From: Pseudomonas akapageensis
GTDB lineage: Bacteria; Pseudomonadota; Gammaproteobacteria; Pseudomonadales; Pseudomonadaceae
Length of the DNA stretch: 64,000 bases
Assembly: GCF_011355085.1 (NCBI RefSeq)
Contig: NZ_VXCP01000002.1
Coordinates: forward strand, 1 to 64,000
Reading direction: 5' to 3'
Both the position numbers and the translations under genes were made by a program. The notes under the pieces are model-generated. The model was not told the origin of the DNA. It did not search any database and saw only the letters and a program-made list of their open reading frames with translations. Shown piece after piece: positions 8,286 to 17,151 of this stretch; within the stretch, counting starts at the first letter, position 1; the number at the start of each line of letters is the position of its first letter.

Positions 8286-10430
8286 TCAAACCCGAAACTG
8301 CTGCATCAATCCGCCCTGATAATTAGCCAGTTCATTGAGCTGATCACTTACCTGCGCCGACTCCCGCGCCTGCCCGGAAAGTGATTCGGTCACATCACGA
8401 ATTGCCTCGACATTGCGATTGATCTCTTCGGCGACGCTGCTTTGTTCCTCCGCGGCGCTGGCGATCTGCAGGTTCATTTCGGTGATCAGGTTTACGGCAG
8501 TACCGATACGCTGCAGAGCATCCACGGCTTGCTGGACCTGGGCCACGTTGTCCTGGGCCAGGCCATGGCTGCTGTGCATCGCCTGGCTGACGTCACGGGT
8601 GCCTGATTGCAGGTTTTCGATCACCTGACGAATTTCTTCGACCGAATCCTGGGTACGTCGTGCCAGGTTGCGCACTTCGTCGGCCACTACCGCAAAACCG
8701 CGTCCGGCTTCCCCTGCACGCGCCGCTTCGATGGCCGCGTTGAGTGCCAGCAGGTTGGTTTGCCCGGCAATGGCGCAGATCACTTCCAGCACCGAGCCGA
8801 TTTGCTCGCTGCTGCCGGCCAGCCCCTGCAGCTGGTGCATGGCCTGGCCCATGTCCTGGGCAAGGGCATTGATGGCGTCGGTGGTCTGGGTGATGACATC
8901 AAGACCTTGCTGGCTTGCCTGGTCGGCATTGCGCGCAGCATCGGCGGCTTGCGCCGCGCTGTGCGCCGAGGCGTTGGCGGCGGCAGACATTTCGTGCAGG
9001 GCGGTGGCGACCTGATCGATCTCGCGAAACTGCTGCTGCATGCCCTCGCTGGTGCGGCGAGCGATCTGCGCGGACTGGTCGGCGGTCTGCCGGGCATCCT
9101 GTACAGAGCCTTGAACCTGGGCAATCACCGGCTGCAACTTGTCGAGAAAGCGATTGAAGGCTTGGGCCAGCCGGCCCAGCTCATCGCGGTGTGGATAATT
9201 CAGCCGGCGGGTCAGGTCACCTTCGCCCTGGGCGATGTCTTCGAGCATTGCCGCCAGGCTGAGCACCGGACGGGTCACACCGCGGGCTGTCAGCCAGATC
9301 ATCAGCATGCCGAGCAGGGCGGCAAGGGTACCTAGGCCGAACTCCAGGCCGGAGCTACGCAGGCGCGCGGCATCCAGTTGCCCTTGCAGCACTTCCACCG
9401 GTGCCAGCAGGACCTTCTGCGGCACGCTCAGCAGCACGCCCCAGGCTTTGCTGCCGGCAATGGGCTCCAGGGGTTCGAGTACGGTGATCTGCTGGCTGTC
9501 GGTAAAACTTCTGGCCCGGGCCTGGTTGAGAGCGGCCAGGATTTCAGGCGCCTTTTCCGGCTGCGTCTGTTGCAGCGGACTGCCGAGCTTGTCGGCGTCC
9601 TGACTGCTGCCGGCAATCAAGCCGGCCGGACTGAGAATGCTGATTTGACCTTTTCCATCGTACAGCTTGCGGCTGTTGGCCACGCTGTTTTGTTGCAGGC
9701 TGTCGAGGCTGATGTCCAGGCCCAGCACGGCAATGGTGCGGCCGTTTTCAATCAGTGGGAAGGTGATGCTGGTGACCAGTCGGCGACTGCCCGACGACTC
9801 GTCGAAATAGGGATCGAGCACGCACAGTTGGCGGCTATCTCGCGAGCAGGTGTAGAAGGTGTTGAACGGGTTACCACTGGGACCAGGGGAGGTGTCGCCG
9901 AGGAGCTTTTCATCGCCCAGCACCGGCTGCAGTTCACCGGGTTTTGGCTGCACCCAATACTGCGCGAAACGACCGGCCTCGTTGCTGCCAAGCTCAGTCT
10001 GGCCATGGAAGTCGGCATCGTGGCCATCCAGCGCATCGGGCTCGAAAATGACAAAAAGCCCGAGCAGTTCGGGCCGTTTTTCCAGGGACGTGCGCAGCAC
10101 GCCAGTGAGTTCGGTACGCAGTGCCTGCGGGGTAATTTCCCCGCGCACCGAGCGCTCTCGCAGGTACAGCAGAAATCTTGCCACACCCTCGCCGTACTCA
10201 TGGGTGCGCATGAATGATCGCTGGATCTGCAGCGCTTGCCCCTTGCCCTCGGCTTGCAGATTCTGCTCGGCGGCTTCGGCCAGCATCTGGCTGCTCGAGG
10301 CCTTCACATTCTCGGTACTGAGGTTGCTCTGATAGAGCGAGAGACCCACCAGCAGCGTCACTACCAGGATCAGGCAGAGGCTGGCGAGCAGGGTGATCTT
10401 GCTTTGTATGGTCAGGGAACTGGCGCGCAT
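8286..10430 (-). CDS. Methyl-accepting chemotaxis protein with periplasmic Cache-type sensor
   Basis: A 714-residue chemoreceptor. TM1 is at about 10-32, a large periplasmic sensor of about 320 residues follows (Cache-type pattern with ITFPLIENGRTIAVLGLDISLDSL), TM2 is at about 361-384, then HAMP (VTRPVLSLAAMLEDIAQGEGDLTRRL). The signalling hairpin INLLALNAAIEAARAGEAGRGFAVVADEVRNLA-type block is at about 555-590. The C-terminus lacks a CheR-tethering pentapeptide. It lies 63 bp downstream of the FeaR-site-controlled outer-membrane protein gene on the same strand. I infer that it is in the same transcript and may sense aromatic amines or a related catabolite; the ligand is not readable from sequence. 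Confidence 0.85.
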   Translation of the reverse strand: MRASSLTIQSKITLLASLCLILVVTLLVGLSLYQSNLSTENVKASSSQMLAEAAEQNLQAEGKGQALQIQRSFMRTHEYGEGVARFLLYLRERSVRGEITPQALRTELTGVLRTSLEKRPELLGLFVIFEPDALDGHDADFHGQTELGSNEAGRFAQYWVQPKPGELQPVLGDEKLLGDTSPGPSGNPFNTFYTCSRDSRQLCVLDPYFDESSGSRRLVTSITFPLIENGRTIAVLGLDISLDSLQQNSVANSRKLYDGKGQISILSPAGLIAGSSQDADKLGSPLQQTQPEKAPEILAALNQARARSFTDSQQITVLEPLEPIAGSKAWGVLLSVPQKVLLAPVEVLQGQLDAARLRSSGLEFGLGTLAALLGMLMIWLTARGVTRPVLSLAAMLEDIAQGEGDLTRRLNYPHRDELGRLAQAFNRFLDKLQPVIAQVQGSVQDARQTADQSAQIARRTSEGMQQQFREIDQVATALHEMSAAANASAHSAAQAADAARNADQASQQGLDVITQTTDAINALAQDMGQAMHQLQGLAGSSEQIGSVLEVICAIAGQTNLLALNAAIEAARAGEAGRGFAVVADEVRNLARRTQDSVEEIRQVIENLQSGTRDVSQAMHSSHGLAQDNVAQVQQAVDALQRIGTAVNLITEMNLQIASAAEEQSSVAEEINRNVEAIRDVTESLSGQARESAQVSDQLNELANYQGGLMQQFRV

Positions 10431-10465
10431 GATCAGGACCTTGTATCGGTCGGCGGAAATCGGAA

Positions 10466-10487
10466 GCGGGTGGCGCTTGCCACCCGC
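10466..10487 (-). terminator. Intergenic hairpin between outer-membrane protein and chemoreceptor genes
   Basis: GCGGGTGGC and GCCACCCGC form a perfect 9-bp stem around a four-base loop, just after the stop codon of the outer-membrane protein gene. No T-run follows on the minus strand. It could be a partial terminator or an mRNA-stabilising hairpin that lowers chemoreceptor expression relative to the upstream gene. Confidence 0.55.
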
Positions 10488-10493
10488 CCACGG

Positions 10494-11819
10494 TTAGAAC
10501 GACGTGGCGAACACGATTTGGCTGTAGAGGTTCCTGTCGTTGTTGCCCAGTTGCGTACCGCCGTTTTCGAAGCTCTTGTCCGGCTCGTACAGGCCGATCA
10601 GCGGCATGATCATGATGTTTTCGGTCACGCCCCATTCGGCGTAGAGATCGACTTCATGACCATCGGTATTGCCCAGATTGCGGTCGATGGTGTTGAAGTC
10701 GAACAGCAGTACGCCGACGTTCAGGTTTTCCATCGGGCTGACCTTGAAACTGACGTTCTGGATGCGCGAGTTGGTGTTGAACGGGCCGGCATAGTTGCCT
10801 GCCACTTCGCCCTGGAACCAGGTGCCGTAGCCGCGGCTGAAGCCGTAGAACAGTGTGTCGTAGTTTTCCGAGAAGCGGCTGTAGCGATAGCTGACGTAGG
10901 GTTTCCAGGCCACATCGGCGAAGGTCCAGCCGGCTTCCAGGTACCAGGCGTCTTCGTTATCGGTGTCTTGCTTGTCCTGACGGGCGTATTCACCGGAGAG
11001 GAACAGGTTTTCCACGCCGGCATTGCCCGTAGCACGCAGGCTGTAGGTTTTCATGCCGTCGCGCTCCAGCTGGAGGGGCGAGGCGAATTCTTCATCGACA
11101 TCGGTGACATCGACGTAGGTCAGGCCCACGGTACCGGCTTCGGCCACGTGTTCGAGGGTACCCACCACCATTTCGGATTTGGCCTGGGCGCGGTTGTCGG
11201 ATTTCAACCACATCAGGTCACTGCGCCAGCCTTCCTTGCCACCGATACGCAGCACGGCGGTCTCGTCGAAGTTCTTGCGGGCGGCCAGGTAGTAGGCGCC
11301 ACCCCGGTTGAACTCACCATCGGCAACACCCTTGCCGAGGTTGAGCGCATCGCCGTCGATCAGGAAGCCATCGCCGACCACGATGTTCTGGCGGCCAAAG
11401 GACAGGTCGATGCCGTCTTCGCCGAGTGCCTCGAACAGCTTGCCCGAGCGCCAGCCCAGGGACGCATCTTCGATCTTGGTGGTGCGTTCGGAACCGTCGG
11501 TGAAACCCGCCGCATCGCCATCGCCCCAGGTGCCGGAGCTGAGCAGGCCGAAGGCACCATAGGCGGTGCCGACACCGGCCAGGCTCTGGTCGAAGCTCAG
11601 GCCGTACTTGATGTAGCCTTCGCGCCAGGACGAGGAGCCCTCATCCAGGCGACCGGACAATGCGTAGTTTTCCTCGCTGTGGAACAGGCCGAACACGGCT
11701 TCGACCTTGGCGTTCAGGTGGCTGTCGTCATCGGCATACAGTTCGTACGCGCCAGCCTGGGTGGCAGCGCTGATCAGCATTGCCAGAGTGGAGATACGGA
11801 GCAAGGGCGACTTGGGCAT
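10494..11819 (-). CDS. Alginate-export-family (AlgE-like) outer-membrane beta-barrel
   Basis: A 441-residue protein with a signal peptide (cleavage after about residue 24, ATQAGA/YE), then alternating aromatic/polar strands and a C-terminal phenylalanine, the outer-membrane barrel signature. The central GRQNIVVGDGFLIDGDALNLGKG resembles the alginate-export (PF13372) domain. Such barrels in pseudomonads are often substrate-specific channels next to catabolic genes, not alginate exporters. Its promoter carries the tandem 21-bp FeaR-type site found upstream of the permease, ALDH and amine dehydrogenase genes, so I infer that it is the uptake channel of the aromatic amine system. Confidence 0.75.
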   Translation of the reverse strand: MPKSPLLRISTLAMLISAATQAGAYELYADDDSHLNAKVEAVFGLFHSEENYALSGRLDEGSSSWREGYIKYGLSFDQSLAGVGTAYGAFGLLSSGTWGDGDAAGFTDGSERTTKIEDASLGWRSGKLFEALGEDGIDLSFGRQNIVVGDGFLIDGDALNLGKGVADGEFNRGGAYYLAARKNFDETAVLRIGGKEGWRSDLMWLKSDNRAQAKSEMVVGTLEHVAEAGTVGLTYVDVTDVDEEFASPLQLERDGMKTYSLRATGNAGVENLFLSGEYARQDKQDTDNEDAWYLEAGWTFADVAWKPYVSYRYSRFSENYDTLFYGFSRGYGTWFQGEVAGNYAGPFNTNSRIQNVSFKVSPMENLNVGVLLFDFNTIDRNLGNTDGHEVDLYAEWGVTENIMIMPLIGLYEPDKSFENGGTQLGNNDRNLYSQIVFATSF

Positions 11820-11873
11820 TGACGGGATTCCGTTTGTTATTAGTGTCGGGAGCGGGTCTTGGACCTTTTCCCG

Positions 11874-11937
11874 ATACTAAGGCGTTGCCCGTCACTGGCT
11901 TTTTGCCTGCTTGCCATTTGTTTGATTGTGGGTGCCA
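11874..11937 (-). promoter_or_regulatory. FeaR-type operator and promoter of the outer-membrane channel gene
   Basis: On the minus strand there are two TGGCA cores (11933-11937 and 11912-11916) exactly 21 bp apart. The proximal one is followed by N8 and AAA (11901-11903), matching the TGNCA-N8-AAA site known for E. coli FeaR. A -10-like TAGTAT lies 21 bp further (11874-11879). The same geometry recurs at three other promoters in this window. Confidence 0.75.
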
Positions 11938-11961
11938 GAGTTGGGGATTTATGTCGGCTCC

Positions 11962-12026
11962 ATCGCTGGCAAGCCAGCTCCCACAGGGTCAATGCATACC
12001 TCTGTGGGAGCGGGCTTGCCCGCGAT
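11962..12026. repeat. REP pair (class A)
   Basis: Inverted 25-bp units at 11962-11986 and 12002-12026, between the FeaR-type promoter and the 3' end of the kinase gene. They probably end the kinase transcript, which runs leftwards into this element. Confidence 0.85.
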
Positions 12027-12036
12027 GGGTTCACCA

Positions 12037-13056
12037 CTATCTGACTGCCAGATACCCGCTCGCCAACTGACACGCCCGCTCAATCAACATCGGCGCCATC
12101 TCCCGTGCCGTCTCGGTTTCACTGCGAGTGTGAATCCAGCCCAGGTAGGTGGTGCCGCGCAACATCAGGAACAGCGACAAGGCATTGCGATCGGCCTCGC
12201 TCAGCGGTTTGACCGCGTCATAACCCGAGAGCAGCGAGGCCTTGATCTGCTCGTAGCGCGGGTCGTCCAGGCAGAAGTACAAGGCGGTGGCCAGCTCGAA
12301 CATGTGCCAGCCAAAGCCTGCGTCATCGAAGTCGATCAGGCGCAGGCGCGTGCCTTCGATCAACAGGTTTTCCGGCACCAGGTCGGCGTGGATCATGCCG
12401 AAGTTGTCCAGCGTGCGGCCGTACTTGCGCAGGTCGATGCGCGCCATGCGACGTGCTTGCAGCAGCAGCGAACGTTGCTCATCGGTCAGGCTGGCGAGTT
12501 CCCAGAAGCGGCCCCAGAAAGGGTTGGCACCGATCAGGCCTTCCTCGTCCCAGGCGTGGCGGATGAACTCGTCGGGTTGTTGCCATTGGGCCGAATGGCT
12601 GTGGATACGGGCGGCGAGGGCACCGGCTTCGCGGAACAGGAAGTCCACGTCGGCGTCGGCTTCAACACCGTGTTCGGAGGTCCCGGCGGTGGCGCCGGGC
12701 AGCCAGGCGAGCATGTCGACATGGCGCGCTTCGCCGATCTTTTCGCTGTGGATTTCAATCAGGTGCCGATCCTCCTGGGCGCGGATGATTTGCGGCACGG
12801 TGATGCCGGTATGGGCCAGCGCTTCCATCCACTGCAGCTCGGAGCGCAGGGCATTTTCACAGTGATAGCCGTTGCGATGGACGCGCAGGGCGATGCGCTG
12901 GCCATCGTTTCGGCGGGCGGAAAACACGGCGTTCTCGCGATATTTCACCAGCTCGATTTCGCTGAACTCACCCTCCCAATGGCGCAGGGCATTACACGCC
13001 AGATCGTGCAAATGGGCGACTTGCTGTTCATGGCTCAAGGCGTTGAACGTGCTCAT
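12037..13056 (-). CDS. APH-fold small-molecule kinase (hydroxylysine/amino-alcohol kinase-like)
   Basis: A 339-residue aminoglycoside-phosphotransferase-fold kinase. The catalytic loop is MIHADLVPENLL (HxDxxxxN, about residues 219-230) and the metal-binding motif is LIDFDDAGFG (about 237-246). The closest functional theme is the HYKK/homoserine-kinase-like branch, which phosphorylates hydroxyls of small amines. The gene is last in a permease/phospho-lyase-like/kinase operon, with an 8-bp gap after the PLP-enzyme stop. I infer phosphorylation of the hydroxyl of an ethanolamine-type amine to create the leaving group for the adjacent lyase. Confidence 0.75.
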   Translation of the reverse strand: MSTFNALSHEQQVAHLHDLACNALRHWEGEFSEIELVKYRENAVFSARRNDGQRIALRVHRNGYHCENALRSELQWMEALAHTGITVPQIIRAQEDRHLIEIHSEKIGEARHVDMLAWLPGATAGTSEHGVEADADVDFLFREAGALAARIHSHSAQWQQPDEFIRHAWDEEGLIGANPFWGRFWELASLTDEQRSLLLQARRMARIDLRKYGRTLDNFGMIHADLVPENLLIEGTRLRLIDFDDAGFGWHMFELATALYFCLDDPRYEQIKASLLSGYDAVKPLSEADRNALSLFLMLRGTTYLGWIHTRSETETAREMAPMLIERACQLASGYLAVR

Positions 13057-13065
13057 GGCATCTCC

Positions 13066-14346
13066 TTACAGGGCGCTCAGGGCGGCGTCGAGGGTGTCGA
13101 TGAAGAGGTCGGCGTTGGCGACGGAGAAGACCAGCGGCGGGCGCATCTTGAGGATGTTGTCGTCAGCGCCGATCTTGCTGATCAGCACGCCGCGCTCGCG
13201 CATATCGTTGACCACCCGGCGTGCCTCGATTCCGGCCGGCGCCTTGCTGGTGCGGTCGCGCACCAGTTCGACGGCAAAGAACAGACCCTTGCCGCGCACA
13301 TCGCCGATCAGGTCATGTTTTTCCGCCAGGCCATCGAGTCGCTGCTGGACGTAGGCACCGACATTGCGGGCATTGGCCAGCAGCTGTTCGCGCTCAATCA
13401 CATCGAGCACTGCCATGCCGGCGGCAGCGGCCACCGGCGAGCCGCCGAAGGTGTTGAAGTACATGGCGCTGCGCCCGAACGACTCGACAAGTGCACCATT
13501 GGTTACCAGGCCCGCGAGGGGATAGCCATTACCCATGGGCTTGCCCAGGGTGACGATGTCCGGCACCACGGCGTGGGCCTGGTGCCCCCACAAATGGTCG
13601 CCGGTGCGGGCGAAGCCCGATTGCACTTCGTCGGCGATGAACAGGCCACCGGCCTCGCGGATCAAGGCTGCGGCCTTCTCCACAAAACCGGCCGGTACGC
13701 GCGGCAGGCCTTCGTTGGCGAACAGGGTGTCGATCAACAGGGCGGCAGGACGAATCCCTTCGGCTTTCATCGAAGCGATGGCCTCGACGATATTGGCGGT
13801 GTATTGCGCCAGCAACTGTTCCGGCGTGGTTCCGGCCGGGGCCTGATAAAGGCAAGGGATCGGCACCGCCCGGGCATGGGCGCCGAAGGGCTCGGGGGAG
13901 GGTAGCGCCGTGGTCACTTGCGCCAGCGAGGCGGAGTTGCCGTGGTAGTTGTAGTTGCTGACGATGATCCCGGTGCCACCGCTGGCAAAGCGCGCCAGGC
14001 GCAGCGCCAGTTCATTGGCCTCGCTGCCGGTGCAGGTGAACATCACGGTGTCGAGCGGGGCGTCGAAGGTGGCGGTCAGACGCTCGGCATAGCTGACGAT
14101 CTGCTCGTCCAGATAGCGGGTGTGGATGTTCAACTGCGCGGCCTGGCGGCTGATCGACTCGACCACGTGCGGGTTGCAATGACCGACACAGGGCACGTTG
14201 TTGTACACGTCCAGGTAACGGCGCCCGTCCACATCGAACAGCCAGACGCCTTCGCCGCGTACCAGGTGCAGCGGGTTGTCATAGAACAGCGGCGACTGGC
14301 TGCCGAGTACACGATGGCGACGTTGCAACAGAGTGAGTTCAGACAT
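13066..14346 (-). CDS. Class-III PLP enzyme of the amine-phosphate phospho-lyase type
   Basis: A 426-residue fold-type I PLP enzyme. The internal-aldimine lysine is in LGKPMGNGYPLAGLV (about residue 268), and the pyridine-N aspartate in ADEVQSGFARTG (about 237). The N-terminal YNNVPCVGHCNPHVV and LNIHTRYLDEQIVSYAERL blocks match the ethanolamine-phosphate/phosphohydroxylysine phospho-lyase subgroup (ETNPPL, PHYKPL) better than true transaminases. Expected chemistry: O-phosphorylated amino alcohol to aldehyde, ammonia and phosphate. The ATG at 14346 overlaps the permease stop by 8 bp, so the two are coupled. A plain omega-transaminase remains possible. Confidence 0.75.
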   Translation of the reverse strand: MSELTLLQRRHRVLGSQSPLFYDNPLHLVRGEGVWLFDVDGRRYLDVYNNVPCVGHCNPHVVESISRQAAQLNIHTRYLDEQIVSYAERLTATFDAPLDTVMFTCTGSEANELALRLARFASGGTGIIVSNYNYHGNSASLAQVTTALPSPEPFGAHARAVPIPCLYQAPAGTTPEQLLAQYTANIVEAIASMKAEGIRPAALLIDTLFANEGLPRVPAGFVEKAAALIREAGGLFIADEVQSGFARTGDHLWGHQAHAVVPDIVTLGKPMGNGYPLAGLVTNGALVESFGRSAMYFNTFGGSPVAAAAGMAVLDVIEREQLLANARNVGAYVQQRLDGLAEKHDLIGDVRGKGLFFAVELVRDRTSKAPAGIEARRVVNDMRERGVLISKIGADDNILKMRPPLVFSVANADLFIDTLDAALSAL

Positions 14347-15661
14347 TGTCAGCAGTCTCCAGAGCGACCGTGCGATCACCCAGTCGGGCGCGCACGAAGA
14401 AGTTGAGGATGCACAGCGCCAGGGTCACCGCCAGGGCGACCAGCATGTACACATCGAGTTGGAAGCAGGCGGCGATGACCACCAGGGTCAGGGCCAGGCC
14501 CAGCCAGGCGACCAGCGTGCCGCCGGCCAGGCGGAAAGGGCGCGCCAGGTCAGGTTGGGTACGGCGGATGCGCAGGTAGGCGCCGAAAATGAACAGGTAG
14601 CAGACGTTCAGCAGCAGCACCACAGCCAGCATCACCGTGGCCGGGTCTACCGCAGACATCGGCAGGCCGATAACGCCAATCAGCACCAGGGCATTGATCG
14701 GTGTCGCGCGTTTTCCGGTCTTGCCCAGCCATTGCGGAAACTGACCATCGCGAGCCATGGCGTACAGTTGGCGAGAGGCGGCATAGATCAGCGAGAAGAA
14801 GGTTGCGATCAAGCCGAATACCGCGCCAGAGCCGATCACCTTGGCCAGCCAGGAATCCGGTCCATACACGTTGTTGCTGGACATCGCCGCGTACAGTGGG
14901 TCGCCTGCCGCGCCAACCAGTTCCACGCCACCGGCGCCGGGTGCGCATACCAGCACCACCAGCGCGGTAACCAGCAGGGTGCCGACGGCCGCGAGAATCC
15001 CGCGTGGCATGCTGCGGCCCGGATTGGCGGCTTCTTCGGCTGCAGAGCCGGTTTGCTCGACGGTGATGAACAGCCAGATGGCGAACGGCACACAGGCGAA
15101 GATTCCACCCAGGCTGATCGCTTGTCCGGTGCTGGCCGGCAGGCTGAGCAGGGTGGTCAGTTCTACATGCGGGGCCATCGCCACGCCGAAGGTGAGCAGG
15201 GCGACTACGGCTATGACTCCGGCGATCAGGGTCAGGCCCATGGCCTCGCCGACACCACGGATGTGGAAGCCGATGATCACCGCGAACATGGCGAATTTGA
15301 CCGGCCAGCCACCGATGCCGAACATCGACTCGGTGTAGGCCGAGACAAAGGTGGCAGCAGCGCCAGTGCCGATGGTCAGCGCCAGTGCACAGGCGGTGCC
15401 GACCAGGTAGCCGACGAAGGGGCCGAAGGCGGTTTGCGCATAGGCGAATACGCCGCCGGCACTGGGCAGGGCCGTGGACAGTTCGGCGACGCACAAGGCC
15501 AATCCACCGCATAACAGCGCCATCAACAGGGTGGCGATCAGCATGTTCAGCCAACCGCCGGCGGCCAGGCCGTAGTTCCAGCCGGAAAACTGTCCGGCCA
15601 CCACCAGGGCAATGCCCAGCCCGGCGATTTTTGGCCAACCCAACGCACTTTTCTTAAGCAC
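14339..15661 (-). CDS. APC-family amine permease (ethanolamine permease-like)
   Basis: A 440-residue inner-membrane transporter with about 12 helices. Features of the APC/ethanolamine-permease group include GVFAYAQTAFGPFVGYLVG, the long TVEQTGSAAEEAANPGRSMPRGI block and YAASRQLYAMARDGQFPQWL. The start is GTG at 15661, set by CGGGAGA six bases upstream. It leads an operon with the phospho-lyase-like and kinase genes. A FeaR-type tandem operator lies 150-187 bp upstream, so expression is probably amine-inducible. Confidence 0.8.
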   Translation of the reverse strand: MLKKSALGWPKIAGLGIALVVAGQFSGWNYGLAAGGWLNMLIATLLMALLCGGLALCVAELSTALPSAGGVFAYAQTAFGPFVGYLVGTACALALTIGTGAAATFVSAYTESMFGIGGWPVKFAMFAVIIGFHIRGVGEAMGLTLIAGVIAVVALLTFGVAMAPHVELTTLLSLPASTGQAISLGGIFACVPFAIWLFITVEQTGSAAEEAANPGRSMPRGILAAVGTLLVTALVVLVCAPGAGGVELVGAAGDPLYAAMSSNNVYGPDSWLAKVIGSGAVFGLIATFFSLIYAASRQLYAMARDGQFPQWLGKTGKRATPINALVLIGVIGLPMSAVDPATVMLAVVLLLNVCYLFIFGAYLRIRRTQPDLARPFRLAGGTLVAWLGLALTLVVIAACFQLDVYMLVALAVTLALCILNFFVRARLGDRTVALETADNV

Positions 15662-15784
15662 AGGAATCTCCCGCGACCCGAGGGTCGTTTATTGTTATTT
15701 GTGAGGATTTACCGTGTTGCAGTGGTGTCGTTACTGCATTTGCAAGAAAGATCGGAGCGGCGATCGTGCTGCCGTCCCGTTCGA

Positions 15785-15848
15785 TAGTAGGAGCAAAGTC
15801 GGGGCTGTCCTTGGTTGTGCTTGCCAACTACTTGGCTGTGCATGCCAA
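15785..15848 (-). promoter_or_regulatory. FeaR-type operator and promoter of the permease operon
   Basis: Two 20-bp direct repeats (15811-15830 and 15832-15851) differ at only two positions. On the minus strand each contains TGGCA-N8-CAA; the TGGCA cores are 21 bp apart (15844-15848, 15823-15827). A -10-like TACTAT is at 15785-15790, exactly 21 bp after the proximal CAA. The rest of the 305-bp gap 15662-15966 contains a 120-base leader for the permease gene and, to the right, presumably the regulator's own promoter, which I cannot place. Confidence 0.75.
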
Positions 15849-16017
15849 CTCGTCGGGACTGCCGTCGCCGACCGTCGATATGAGGCTTTCCCCAATAGTC
15901 ATGGAGGTGGGCGGGGGGTATATTCGGCACCTGTGATCAAGTCGACCCTGGCATGCCTCTTGCCAGATGAAAGATAGAAGCAATTACAAAAATAACGTTA
16001 CACGAGGCTTTACAGCC

Positions 16018-16935
16018 ATGATGACTACTGAAACAAGAGTGGACCAGTTCGACCAGTGGCTGCACGAGGTCAATCAGGTCTGTGGCTCGTTCAGTGCCAA
16101 GACCCTGGGCGGAGAGTTCGCCGGGGCCATCAATGAATTTCGCGCCGGCTCCATCAAGTTGAGCGTCGTCGATATCGCCCAGGCTCGTCTTTTCCGGACC
16201 GAGCGCGAATTGTCGCTTAACGAAAGCTCGCACTATTACGCTGCCTTCCAGCTGCGTGGGCGCGCCTTCATGGAGCAGGCTGGCAACAGCATCGAGTTGC
16301 TGCCGGGGGATATCACCCTGATCGACTCGACCCTGCCGAGCAACTTCGTCTACAGCGATTCTGCGCGCCAACTGTCGCTGATCCTGCCGCGCCAACTGGT
16401 CGAGAGCAGCCTGCGCTTTTCGCGCATCAAGTGCGGCCAACGGATTCCCGCCACATCGTCGGTGGCGGTGCTTGCCCAGCGCTTGATTGTCGAGTCGACC
16501 CAGCAGAGCAACTTCAGCCTGCAGGAAAGCGAAGCGACCCTGGAGGCCATCGTCAGCCTGTTGCGGCCCGCGCTCAGTGCCATGGAAGTCGAAGACGACG
16601 TGCAGACCAGGGTCTTCCACAAGACCCTGCGCTTTATCGACGAGCACATTTGCGCTGAAGAGCTGTGCCCGGAAATGGTCGCCAGGGAAGTCGGCGTGTC
16701 GGTGCGTGGCTTGTACCGACTGTTCTCCAAGAACGGCATGGTGGTGGCGCAGTACATCAAGAACCGTCGCCTGGATTTCTGCGCGCAGAGCCTGCGCGAG
16801 GCCGGTAGCGAACAGAAGCTGTCGGCACTTGGCTATGCCTGGGGCTTCAGCGATTCCAGTTACTTCTCCACCGCCTTCAAGGCGCGTTTCGGCGTGTCTC
16901 CCGGCGAGTACCGCAAGCGTTACAGCCAAGCCTGA
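16018..16935 (+). CDS. feaR: AraC-family activator of aromatic amine catabolism (FeaR-like)
   Basis: A 305-residue protein that aligns end to end with E. coli FeaR: QFDQWLHEVNQVCGSF at the N-terminus, LLPGDITLIDSTLPSNF in the sensor domain, and the C-terminal double HTH with SVRGLYRLFSKNGMVVAQYIKNRRLDFCAQSLR, WGFSDSSYFSTAFKARFGVSPGEYR. FeaR activates amine oxidation and phenylacetaldehyde dehydrogenase genes in response to aromatic amines. ATG at 16018 is chosen for its GAGG box; an upstream in-frame ATG at 15967 lacks one. It sits between the permease operon (divergent) and the ALDH gene (downstream). Confidence 0.85.
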   Translation: MMTTETRVDQFDQWLHEVNQVCGSFSAKTLGGEFAGAINEFRAGSIKLSVVDIAQARLFRTERELSLNESSHYYAAFQLRGRAFMEQAGNSIELLPGDITLIDSTLPSNFVYSDSARQLSLILPRQLVESSLRFSRIKCGQRIPATSSVAVLAQRLIVESTQQSNFSLQESEATLEAIVSLLRPALSAMEVEDDVQTRVFHKTLRFIDEHICAEELCPEMVAREVGVSVRGLYRLFSKNGMVVAQYIKNRRLDFCAQSLREAGSEQKLSALGYAWGFSDSSYFSTAFKARFGVSPGEYRKRYSQA

Positions 16936-16996
16936 GCCCTGCAAAATGACCGGTCCTGAGTGGCCGGTCGGCCCTCCCGAGCACCGTTCGTGCAGT

Positions 16997-17060
16997 TGGC
17001 AGTCCCGCCAATACGGCTGGCATACAGAATAAAGCCTCTCTTGCCCCCAGCGTCGAGAAT
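16997..17060 (+). promoter_or_regulatory. FeaR-type operator and promoter of the aldehyde dehydrogenase gene
   Basis: TGGCA cores at 16997-17001 and 17018-17022 are exactly 21 bp apart. The proximal core gives TGGCA-N8-AAA (AAA at 17031-17033), a full match to the FeaR motif. A -10-like GAGAAT is at 17055-17060, exactly 21 bp after the AAA. The start codon of the ALDH gene is 92 bp further on. Confidence 0.8.
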
Positions 17061-17151
17061 CCAGTCAACGCAGCTTTCGGCTGCCCGTTAGATCGACCAA
17101 AACAAGCACGGCGGGACTCAGGTCCCGAACCGTGGGATGAGAGGAACACAC

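Noticed and set aside
12037..13056. The APH-fold kinase as an aminoglycoside resistance gene
   Set aside because: It sits in a coupled permease/phospho-lyase operon under a catabolic operator, and its sequence fits the small-amine kinase branch.
10236..13905. Long plus-strand open frames (10236-11822 and 11926-13905) opposite the outer-membrane protein, kinase and lyase genes
   Set aside because: They are antisense shadows caused by high GC at third positions: compositions are odd (Gln/His/Gly-rich), no domains are visible, and the minus-strand genes show clear motifs.
13066..14346. The class-III PLP enzyme as a simple acetylornithine/omega-amino acid transaminase
   Set aside because: The NNVxxVGHC and LNxxTRYL blocks and the adjacent kinase favour the phospho-lyase subgroup, although transamination cannot be excluded.
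16997..17022. The TGGCA pair as a sigma-54 promoter (TGGCAC-N5-TTGCA)
   Set aside because: The second element of the sigma-54 consensus is missing at the required distance, and the 21-bp spacing recurs at the other three sites.
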